The translations under genes were made by a program, and so were the position numbers. 64,000 nt of DNA from Symsagittifera roscoffensis (taxonomy: Eukaryota > Xenacoelomorpha > Acoela > Convolutidae). This document shows positions 10,124 through 18,044 of the stretch, in pieces. The stretch is from contig NC_087063.1 in assembly GCF_963678635.1 (NCBI RefSeq), positions 65,015,310 to 65,079,309 of the forward strand, read 5' to 3'. Below the pieces are notes generated by a model, which saw nothing but the letters and a program-made list of their open reading frames with translations, made no database searches and had not been told where the DNA came from. How positions within the stretch are numbered: the stretch's first letter is position 1; every line of letters begins with the position of its first letter.

Positions 10124-11917
10124 TTAGTCGTCGGGGAAAAAACCGTGGGGGAAGATGTCGTGGATGAGATCGGAATTTGTTAGTAGTTTAGCTAAGATGC
10201 GGATGATATTTTTAGTCTGAAGCAGTGGCCAAAGCAATTGAAGTGCCTTAATAGTGGTTAGTTCTTCAGTGCCAACTGCAAACTCATAAGGCGTGTTTTG
10301 GATTAGATTATATAATTTGTGATTGAATTTAGTGTTGTGGATGAATTCTAAAATTGGGATTTCTATGGGTTGTACAAACTCGTGCGGGATAAGGAAGGGT
10401 CGGGATTCTTCGGCGTTGAAGGTCTTGGTGATGGGACAGAAGATGTACATTTGGGTTATGGGATCATAATTGCGAAGAATACCATGAAGGTTAGTATCTT
10501 TAATGCAATATGTGAAATTTAGGAAAAATGGTGAAGTGTATTTGGAATAAATGAATTGAAAACGATGGTGTGGTTGTCTAGAAGGTGTGTGTAGGTCAAA
10601 GTGATTTTGGATGAAGCGATAATAACTATATGTGTGGGTTTGTTTAGTGCGCAACATAATATCGTGTGAGCAGTGTAAATCTCTTTCGTGTGGTGCAAGG
10701 AAATGAAAGGTTAGTGAAAATATTTGGAAGCGTTCTTTAAAACTTTCGTATGCTTGTGTGTCTGTTAGTGCTTCTGAAATAATGTGATCAAACTTTCGGT
10801 CGAAGATGTTTAGTGTAAATATATATGGTGTCTTGATGAAAAATTTCTCGGTAATTTGTGGATTAGCGAAGCGATCGTCGTCTAAGAATTGATCTTGGTT
10901 AGCTCTGATGATGTTGTGATCATAGTATTCGAGTGTGTATTCGTTAGCTCTAGGTGCAGTGTGTGTTTTTAGTGATTTTTTATATCCAACGTAAGTAAAT
11001 TGTCTAGCGGTTAGTGGTGTAGTGAGTCGATATAGCATGTCCGTATTTCGCTCTATATCGATGTGAGTGTTAGATAAAGGTAAGCAAAGAGGGTTAGTAA
11101 AAAGATAATATGAGGTCCAAGAGAGAGTGGGCATTAAAACGTATTCATCTACAAAGTTGCGTGTTTCGTTAGCGTCATGAGGGGTGTTTAAGGTGTATTG
11201 TGGAAATGAGGGTAAAGTGATAGCTAAAAATTCTCTAGTGTTAGTATGCTGGGGGTGGTTGATGTATTCACGGGCTGTTCCTGGTTTTGCTGGGAAAGGA
11301 TGGTTGGGGAATTTTCTTTTAAAAGTGCGGTAAGCTCTATTAGTGTTGAGTGAGGATTCAGTTGATGTGGATGATGGTGCTAATGATTCAGTATAATTTG
11401 AAGAGGGTGTAGGGGGATTGGATGAATTTGTAGTGGAGGAGATTTGGTTTATGGTCGGGGCATTAAGGTGGTAGGGTTGTTGTTGGAGGGTAATAAAATT
11501 GTCTAGCTCTGGGGAGATTCGGGGGGTATCTGGAGATGATTGGTCAGAATGGTATGAGGAGTAGGTTGGGGTAACTTGGGAAGCATAAGAGGGTGTGGAA
11601 GTGATTGGGTCAGGGTTATTGGATAATATGGGTTGAAAAGGGGGTTGAGAAAAATTAGAAGAGTTATGAAAATTATTGGATGGGGATGGTTCTGAGTCGG
11701 CAAATTCATCGGGGGTTTCAATATTCGGGTTATTGAGTTGTGAGATGGAATATAAAACTGAGGTGTGTGAATTAGTGTCGGAATTCATGCCTGATGTTAC
11801 ATTACTAGATGGAAAATCGGGTGGCGGAAAAGCAAAAAGTGGTATTATTGGGATTGGAGAGGTAAGATTGGTTGGGTGGGAATTTGATCGGTGTAGTGAT
11901 CCAAGTTGGCGGCTCAT
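10124..11917 (-). CDS. 597-aa accessory ORF downstream of envelope, unknown function
   Basis: Its ATG overlaps the envelope TGA as ATGA (11917-11914), an arrangement suited to termination-reinitiation. Residues 1-200 are Ser/Pro/Thr/Asn-rich and probably disordered. From about 200 to the end the protein looks folded and is rich in Phe, Tyr and His, with stretches such as FTYVGYKKSLKTHTAPRAN and IKALQLLWPLLQTKN. There is no signal peptide and no clear membrane segment. A second, decayed copy at 54527-56309 shows mostly third-position differences, so the protein was under selection. It resembles no retroviral accessory family I know. Confidence 0.75.
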   Translation of the reverse strand: MSRQLGSLHRSNSHPTNLTSPIPIIPLFAFPPPDFPSSNVTSGMNSDTNSHTSVLYSISQLNNPNIETPDEFADSEPSPSNNFHNSSNFSQPPFQPILSNNPDPITSTPSYASQVTPTYSSYHSDQSSPDTPRISPELDNFITLQQQPYHLNAPTINQISSTTNSSNPPTPSSNYTESLAPSSTSTESSLNTNRAYRTFKRKFPNHPFPAKPGTAREYINHPQHTNTREFLAITLPSFPQYTLNTPHDANETRNFVDEYVLMPTLSWTSYYLFTNPLCLPLSNTHIDIERNTDMLYRLTTPLTARQFTYVGYKKSLKTHTAPRANEYTLEYYDHNIIRANQDQFLDDDRFANPQITEKFFIKTPYIFTLNIFDRKFDHIISEALTDTQAYESFKERFQIFSLTFHFLAPHERDLHCSHDIMLRTKQTHTYSYYRFIQNHFDLHTPSRQPHHRFQFIYSKYTSPFFLNFTYCIKDTNLHGILRNYDPITQMYIFCPITKTFNAEESRPFLIPHEFVQPIEIPILEFIHNTKFNHKLYNLIQNTPYEFAVGTEELTTIKALQLLWPLLQTKNIIRILAKLLTNSDLIHDIFPHGFFPDD

Positions 11918-14532
11918 CGTGGGCTAAAAAAATGATTATTTTGAGACTGAAAAGCGGTGGTATGGGGTTGTTCAATAATTTGTTCATAAGTATTATGATC
12001 TTGTGACTGGTGTGTCATTATATGTTGGATGGGACTTTGTGATGTGGTGAGTCGAAAATTTGGATTATGTGTGATGGCTAAATTTCGAAAATTTCGTGGG
12101 ACTAGGGATAGTGGATGGTTATTTGGTAGGGGTGGTAATTGTGGTGCCGTTGGCGTTATGTCTACATTGTTATGTTCTTCGTCGTATGTATTTTGTCGTG
12201 TTGCTATTTTTGTGTTATATTCTTTTATTTGTGCGTCTAAAAGAATTTTGTTTATAGATGTAGAAAAGATTCCAAAAAATCCTGCAAAGAGTATGCGTGC
12301 TACGCTTGCTTGTCTGTTTACTTGTGTGTGTATAGCACATGTGTTGTAGATTCCTTTTAAAAGTGAGAAAAGAAATCCAATAAAGTTAAACATTGCGTAT
12401 AAAATAGTCAATTTTTCTAAGATGTAGTAGGGCCATCCTAGAAAATCGAGGATCTCATTTTTGAGTGTAACAAAGCTAAAAATGTTAATTGGTGATATAT
12501 CTTGGGGACGGTATTTTTCACCGTTTAGATATATATAATCTTTAATGTCTTTAAAATATCCGCTATAGTCTTGCGTGTAGATATCGGCAAATCCTGCGGT
12601 TTCCGCAAGTTTGCGTAAATTTTGGTCTATTGATTGTCTTTGTATAGTGTCCATTTGTGTTAATAATTCTTGGAATTGTTGTGTTCTAATGTGATGTTGA
12701 ATATCTGATTTTGAATAGATTCCTATTGATTGTAAGTCTATATTTGGGTTTCGAGCAATAGCGCGAATGCTTTCTGGTGAAAATTTTTTGAGTGATTGCA
12801 TTAATGTGGGATATGGAGTGAGAAGATAATATTTATTTTCATCAGGGTTTAGTTGTACTACATTGTGGCTGTTTTCTGATCCACATGGGACTGCGGTATC
12901 CCAGAAATAGGTTCTTCGTGAAAGTGTATCCACGAAATGTACTTTATTCTTATAAAAGATAGGGATTCTTTTATAACATCGTTTATCTTCAAAAACGTAT
13001 AGTGGTGATACTTTTTTAGTACAAGTATAAAACCATAAGATGTTTCCTTCATAGTCTAAAAAATTTGATCTATTTCCAGATAATAAGTATCCTGCATAGG
13101 GTATTTTTAATACTGCTAGTGCAAGTGATTGTAATATTTGTGTTCGTTCTAATTCGCATAGTTGGTGTAGTGTTTCTAATTCGGAGAGTGACATTTCTTG
13201 AAAAATTCGGCTAATTGTATAATCTAGTTTCATATCTAAATGAATATCATAGTGGATATTACCGAAATATGTAGTATTCATTAGTGATAATTCTTGTAAG
13301 CGTGTGCTTCTGGTGTCATGGGGTTTTAGATGTCCACCAGGTTGTCCGTTGCTTTTTTTAAAATTAACTGGTATATAGGATGTTCCTTCGTTTGGAGGAT
13401 GACCTGTGGCATATGGGTCGATTTTTACTTTTCCAGTGGTCATGTCGAATCCTTTTTCGTATTCAACTAATATTTCAGAGTATTGTGTTCTGTGAAGTGG
13501 ATTCCTGTATTTACATGCAAGTTCTGTTTCTTGATATATTTGAAAACGTGTCAATTTATTTTCTATATTGTCTATGTTTCTAAAATTAGAACTTAGTTTT
13601 CGTGATGGATGGACTTGTTCATATGGAATTGATTGTATAAAATATTTTTCGTGAAATTTTATCATACGAGCGTGTATTTTTGCTACTTGAAATGTTGTAC
13701 ATGCATCTTCGGGGAACCAAACAATGGTTGCTTGTGTTCTCGTTGTAGGGTCGCAATAACCTTGATCATTTTTACAAGGTAATCGGATTCCTTGATAGAT
13801 CATTGTATTATCTGATAAATCTCGTGTTAGTTGTATTTTTTCGAGTTGTATTTTCCAATCGAAAAACATTATTTCTTGGTATCCTTTATTTTTTGTGTCT
13901 GCTTTGCAGTTTGATGGGTCATTTATACCAATGTGTGGTATCCAATGTTTATCGTGTAGGTCATAGGTTAATCGTCCGTGTGCGCCGTTATACGGGTATT
14001 TTTCGTCTAGTTTTATATGTCCTTGGTATCTTTCAAGTTGTGATTGATGTACAGAGTCTGAAAAAACTTGAAAATTAACTAACTTTCTTGCGGAGTTTTT
14101 ATTTTGTGTGATGTTTAGTCTAAGTAATTCACTTTTACAATCGTCGGGATTGAGATGTAAAAGACGTTCTATATTACTCTGATAGAATGATTCATGGTCA
14201 AGTCGGTTTTTGTTTCCGTTCGAGACTTGTGAACAATGTACTTTCTTTTCGGAAAATGTTGCTGTGAATTTATAACCTGTAACTGTTGTTGCTCGGGCTT
14301 TTGAATAGAGTGTTGCTATTACATCTGTGGTTTCTATAGCTTGTGGTTCTGTTTCACATTGTGATACTTGATTTATTGCATATTTATGTAGTGTTTTTTG
14401 TTCATTTTCTTCACAATCGTAATGTGTTACTAATAAATCTTGTGGTCCTGTACGAGGGGAAGGGTTTATGTTTTGATTTGAGATTACTAGAAAAAGGAGT
14501 TGGAGAAAAATTAATAATTTTAGAATATACAT
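11914..14532 (-). CDS. Envelope-like transmembrane glycoprotein (872 aa)
   Basis: It begins with a clear signal peptide (MYILKLLIFLQLLFLVIS). A Cys-containing ectodomain of about 690 residues follows, with possible N-glycosylation sites such as NIT, NTT and NRS. A strong hydrophobic segment near 709-730 (ILYAMFNFIGFLFSLLKGIY) and a second near 748-768 (ARILFAGFFGIFSTS) would anchor it, leaving a polar, Pro-rich tail of about 100 residues. Its place after integrase is that of env in retroviruses and errantiviruses. The cysteine and aromatic layout around residues 480-570 recalls mononegavirus/chuvirus-type glycoproteins captured by other invertebrate LTR elements. That is a weak, eye-level resemblance. 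I see no obvious furin site. Confidence 0.72.
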   Translation of the reverse strand: MYILKLLIFLQLLFLVISNQNINPSPRTGPQDLLVTHYDCEENEQKTLHKYAINQVSQCETEPQAIETTDVIATLYSKARATTVTGYKFTATFSEKKVHCSQVSNGNKNRLDHESFYQSNIERLLHLNPDDCKSELLRLNITQNKNSARKLVNFQVFSDSVHQSQLERYQGHIKLDEKYPYNGAHGRLTYDLHDKHWIPHIGINDPSNCKADTKNKGYQEIMFFDWKIQLEKIQLTRDLSDNTMIYQGIRLPCKNDQGYCDPTTRTQATIVWFPEDACTTFQVAKIHARMIKFHEKYFIQSIPYEQVHPSRKLSSNFRNIDNIENKLTRFQIYQETELACKYRNPLHRTQYSEILVEYEKGFDMTTGKVKIDPYATGHPPNEGTSYIPVNFKKSNGQPGGHLKPHDTRSTRLQELSLMNTTYFGNIHYDIHLDMKLDYTISRIFQEMSLSELETLHQLCELERTQILQSLALAVLKIPYAGYLLSGNRSNFLDYEGNILWFYTCTKKVSPLYVFEDKRCYKRIPIFYKNKVHFVDTLSRRTYFWDTAVPCGSENSHNVVQLNPDENKYYLLTPYPTLMQSLKKFSPESIRAIARNPNIDLQSIGIYSKSDIQHHIRTQQFQELLTQMDTIQRQSIDQNLRKLAETAGFADIYTQDYSGYFKDIKDYIYLNGEKYRPQDISPINIFSFVTLKNEILDFLGWPYYILEKLTILYAMFNFIGFLFSLLKGIYNTCAIHTQVNRQASVARILFAGFFGIFSTSINKILLDAQIKEYNTKIATRQNTYDEEHNNVDITPTAPQLPPLPNNHPLSLVPRNFRNLAITHNPNFRLTTSQSPIQHIMTHQSQDHNTYEQIIEQPHTTAFQSQNNHFFSPR

Positions 14533-15656
14533 GTGTATGATAATCCTGAGTATGGATTATAAAATGTAATGTAGCCAATTGTGTTTTTGGTATATCTGTC
14601 GTATTTGTATATTACTTCAGTAGTTATAAACGGTGGTGGTAGTGATTGAGCTGTTATGTTAGGTGGATTTAATGGGTAGGGATGTTGGGTAATATTGTTT
14701 AACTTAACTGTGATTTCAAACTTTAATTGTAAACTGTTTTGTTGGAGTATTTGAATATTGTGATCACGGATATCGTTGTGAATATCTTGGCGATATTGTA
14801 ATCTATTAAGTGCCCAGTTATGAAGGCGGTTACTTTCTTGATGTTGTCCAAATAATGGTGGAGGTGCTGTAAATGTATTCCAATCTAGTCTTAAAGGAAT
14901 ATTTATTGATGATTGTTCTCGATATCTGGCGTCGAGATTATTTGGAAAATTTAAGTTAAAAGGTGGTGGTGAAATCTGGCTTATTGATGGTGTTGATGGT
15001 AGTGATAATGTTTCTGGTAGTGATGAGGATGTTGTTGTATCCGTAGAAATATCTATTGGATTATTGACTAAATTTAATTCACCTTGTGTAAATGAATGTG
15101 TTGTCCAATATGGTAGTCGTGATGCCTGGTTTGGGGGGTTAAAGGGATTTTCACGTATTTGTTCAGATGTTGGTGTTGAACCTAAGTAATCTGATGGTAG
15201 GCTTGAGGTGCTACGTTGTGAAAGAAGCGTAGGGGTTTCTGGTAATATACCAATGGGGTTTTCTGGAGCGTTTTGTGATGGGGATTGAGGTATATCAAAA
15301 TGAACTCGGGGAGTTTGAAAATTTCTGTTTCGTCGAGGATGTATAATTTGTCTATTTATTTCGACTGTATTTTGGTTTTGACTAGGATTTCTTATTCTAC
15401 TTAGTTCTTGTGGTAGTGTTGGGTATAGGTTATATGTTGGTTCGCTTAGAGGTGCTTGTCGTTGAACTGGTTCTAGTGGTTCTGATAAACGAGCATGTCG
15501 TTCTTCAAAAGTGTATGGATTGTCTTGAAAAGAAATTCGTGTAGATGTTTGAGGATTTTGAGTAATTGAAGGTGGTGTTTGGTTATCTTGGGATGATGTC
15601 GGTGAATACTGACTTTGTGACTGTTGGGTAGCAATTTTTGATGGATTTTTGAATTG
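14520..15656 (-). CDS. 378-codon ORF with no methionine codon, unknown function
   Basis: The frame is open from just after TAA at 15659-15657 to TAA at 14522-14520. My translation contains no ATG, so an ATG-based search misses it. The N-terminal half is rich in Gln, Ser, Pro and Thr. The C-terminal third looks folded (LRLDWNTFTAPPPLFG, LHNWALNRLQYRQDI, LKFEITVKLNN, IGYITFYNPYSG). The 3' end overlaps the envelope ATG by 13 nt. Codon choice resembles the neighbouring ORFs. It must be expressed by splicing onto an upstream AUG or by non-AUG initiation. It shows no similarity to a family I recognise. Confidence 0.65.
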   Translation of the reverse strand, partial: QFKNPSKIATQQSQSQYSPTSSQDNQTPPSITQNPQTSTRISFQDNPYTFEERHARLSEPLEPVQRQAPLSEPTYNLYPTLPQELSRIRNPSQNQNTVEINRQIIHPRRNRNFQTPRVHFDIPQSPSQNAPENPIGILPETPTLLSQRSTSSLPSDYLGSTPTSEQIRENPFNPPNQASRLPYWTTHSFTQGELNLVNNPIDISTDTTTSSSLPETLSLPSTPSISQISPPPFNLNFPNNLDARYREQSSINIPLRLDWNTFTAPPPLFGQHQESNRLHNWALNRLQYRQDIHNDIRDHNIQILQQNSLQLKFEITVKLNNITQHPYPLNPPNITAQSLPPPFITTEVIYKYDRYTKNTIGYITFYNPYSGLSYTCIF

Positions 15657-15661
15657 TTACT

Positions 15662-15850
15662 TTAGTGGGAAGGTTTATGTTTATTATAATATTCTTCCAA
15701 AAAAAGAATTAGAAGGATTGTTGCTAGGGCAAATGTGAAGATTGCTTTCTTTATACATTTACATATTGTCAAAATGAGGGATGATAAGAATGCTATGAAA
15801 ATTACAAACAATAAAAAAATATCAGTTCTACTGAAAATTTTTCGTATCAT
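15662..15850 (-). CDS. Small membrane protein ORF (62 aa)
   Basis: Two hydrophobic segments, FLLFVIFIAFLSSLILTI and AIFTFALATILLILFL, are separated by a short loop with a Cys and Lys pair (CKCIKKA). Basic residues (MIRK) flank the N-terminus. The layout is that of a two-pass small membrane protein, similar in kind to viral accessory membrane proteins or viroporins; that comparison is inference. It stops only 5 nt before the methionine-less ORF begins. The ORF is short enough that chance is possible in AT-rich DNA, but the composition is orderly and the position sits within the accessory gene cluster. Confidence 0.5.
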   Translation of the reverse strand: MIRKIFSRTDIFLLFVIFIAFLSSLILTICKCIKKAIFTFALATILLILFLEEYYNKHKPSH

Positions 15851-16669
15851 TTAGACAAGTTATATGAATCGTACCTGTGGATATAATCAAGGGTTTTGGA
15901 AAGTTGGAGGAATAGTTCGAGTATAGTGTAGAAAATTCAAAAAATGTTACAAAAAATGATTAGGATTATTAGAAAAGATTCAAGTATATCAAAAAGAAAT
16001 ATTATAAAGGTTTCAAGTATTGTAAAAAAATGTTTAAGATTTATGAGTATTTGAGTAACTGATTGAGAGAAGAGCATTTAAGAAATGATCTCTTGGTCGA
16101 ATATTTTTTGCTGTTTGAGGCGATTTTCTAGTGTGGTCGGATTATTTATTAGTTTTTTGACAAGTGGGTTGAGTTTTGTAAAAAATTGTTGGGGGCAATT
16201 TTCATGGTGATTGGGAGGTCGTCTTTTTCTTTATTTTTGTTTGTCAAATGATCCGGGGTATGGTGAGATTTTTATACTTTAGGCTAATTAAAATGTTCAT
16301 TTTGTTACTTTAGGCTAAGTTAACAAATTTGTTTTGGGGGTATTCGTGGTCTGAGTTGGGGAAATATTGTTGATCTTTGGGTTATTAGATAAGGGAGGGG
16401 TACGGTATTATGGTGATATTTATTTTAGTTGTCAAGTTGGAGTGGTTTGCTTATTTTTGACCTGGAGGTCGTAAAGTTATAGTTATCGATGTGCCTGGAG
16501 TTCTATATGATTCGTCTAATTGGTCTTAGTTTGAGTTAGAGAAAGTGACGGATTGGATGAATCCTATTGGTCTATTTTGAACTAGAATTATTGCGTACTT
16601 GTCAGCATGTTATTTTGAAAAATGTAAATGAAAAATGTTTCGGAGGTTTCAAGGTTGTGAAGTATAATG
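15851..16669 (-). other. Spacer after integrase with a candidate splice acceptor
   Basis: No coding frame is evident in these 0.8 kb. On the minus strand a pyrimidine-rich tract, GCTCTTCTCTCAATCAG, ends at 16059. This is a good 3' splice site about 210 nt before the next ORF. It could receive a splice from the leader to make a subgenomic RNA for the downstream ORFs. Confidence 0.4.
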
Positions 16670-17965
16670 TTAAAATTGCTTTTGAAATTCCACTTTCTTT
16701 AAAATTTTAGATTGGGGGATGAATATTTTATAGTTTTTACGTGGTTGATTTCGGAGTCTTGTTGTTTTTCTATTTTCTGATTTGTCGATTTGTTCTTGGG
16801 GTATTATTTGTTCGGTCATTTTTCTATTTTTTCTTTGTTTTGGGGATTCTTTATGGTTTTGTGTATTGTTTTTGGTGGCGGTTGGTTTTGTGTTTTGATT
16901 TTCGGTGGGGTTATCATTTTGTTCTGTGTTTTTCAGATGTGGTTCATTTTGAATGATTTTTAATCCTGTGAAAGAATATAATTGAGTTAATTCGCGGAGT
17001 GCGTATTCTTTTGGGTAATAAGGTAATAGGTTGTTTCGATGTTGAACGATTTCTTTTTTGTTTGAGTCGGTAATTTTATATGTGACCTCAGTGGGTCTTG
17101 CAATTATTTGGTATGGTCCTTTTCGAAGGGGTTGTAATTTTTTAGAAATTCCCTTTTGAGTATTAAAATTAGGTATTAAAACAAATGTTCCAATTTTTAA
17201 TTCGGAGGCTGGTGTAAAACGTGAATTGATTTGTTCATTAATGTTTTGTCTTTGTAATAACTTTTTTGTTATTTTTTGATAAATTTCATTGTGTTTTTTA
17301 TCTCTATTTAGAATCCATTCGGTGTGTGTACCGGAGGCTAGTTTAAGAATTTGTGGGTGATGAAAATGATCTTCATCGTGTGTATGTAAAGGTAGGTTAT
17401 AACAAATTGAATCTTTATTTGGTTGACAATAACCTTGTGCGTTTTTATGAGAATTTGCTGTAAACATTATTGGTTTGCGTGGCTTTTGGTTAAAAACCAT
17501 TTCGTATGGTGACATTCCTAAAGTTGTCGTAATTTGTGAATTATACGCTAAGGGAAATAATTTTACATCTGCTGACCATTCGGTATATTTTGTATCATTT
17601 CCGTTGATGATACATCTAAGATATTCTTGTAATGAACGGTTCATACCTTCGACTAAGCCGTTTGTCCAAGGTGCATGAGATGTACGTGGTTTGTGTTTAA
17701 TGTTATATAAATGACATAGTGTGATAATTTCATTATTTATGAATTCTGTACCGTTGTCTGTAACTAAAATTTCTGGTAGTCCGATTTTTGCTATCCAGTG
17801 TTCATAGAGTGTTGTGTAAGCGTAATAAGCGTTACAATGTGGTACTGGGTTAAGTGCTACATAATGTGTAAATGCGTCAACAATTACCATAATGTAGGAG
17901 TTTCCTTCGGATGAGGGTGAAATTGGTCCTTTGGTATCAAATGAGATACGATGATTAAAGTACAA
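16670..17965 (-). CDS. Integrase (core and C-terminal domain), displaced one frame from gag-pol
   Basis: The product inserts element cDNA into host DNA. In the ORF starting at 17965, the catalytic acidic residues are D10 (SFDTKG), D70 (VTDNGTEF) and E106 (GLVEGMN), a DD35E spacing. A GPY/F-type module (LRKGPYQIIARP) follows near residue 285, then a long basic, polar tail. The same frame is open upstream to about 18090 and holds the zinc-binding cysteines. The His pair of that domain lies in the gag-pol frame. The displacement occurs at a T5 run (18088-18092), so as read the two halves are not continuous. Confidence 0.9.
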   Translation of the reverse strand: MYFNHRISFDTKGPISPSSEGNSYIMVIVDAFTHYVALNPVPHCNAYYAYTTLYEHWIAKIGLPEILVTDNGTEFINNEIITLCHLYNIKHKPRTSHAPWTNGLVEGMNRSLQEYLRCIINGNDTKYTEWSADVKLFPLAYNSQITTTLGMSPYEMVFNQKPRKPIMFTANSHKNAQGYCQPNKDSICYNLPLHTHDEDHFHHPQILKLASGTHTEWILNRDKKHNEIYQKITKKLLQRQNINEQINSRFTPASELKIGTFVLIPNFNTQKGISKKLQPLRKGPYQIIARPTEVTYKITDSNKKEIVQHRNNLLPYYPKEYALRELTQLYSFTGLKIIQNEPHLKNTEQNDNPTENQNTKPTATKNNTQNHKESPKQRKNRKMTEQIIPQEQIDKSENRKTTRLRNQPRKNYKIFIPQSKILKKVEFQKQF

Positions 17966-18044
17966 ACTTTGTCCTTTAAAATCTTGTTTTTGTGCTATTT
18001 GTTTTTGATTTGGGTAAGGTTTATTTAGTTGACATACTATACAA

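Noticed and set aside
11676-12349. Plus-strand ORFs within the element's coding region
   Set aside because: They are antisense shadows of the envelope-like and 597-aa ORFs.
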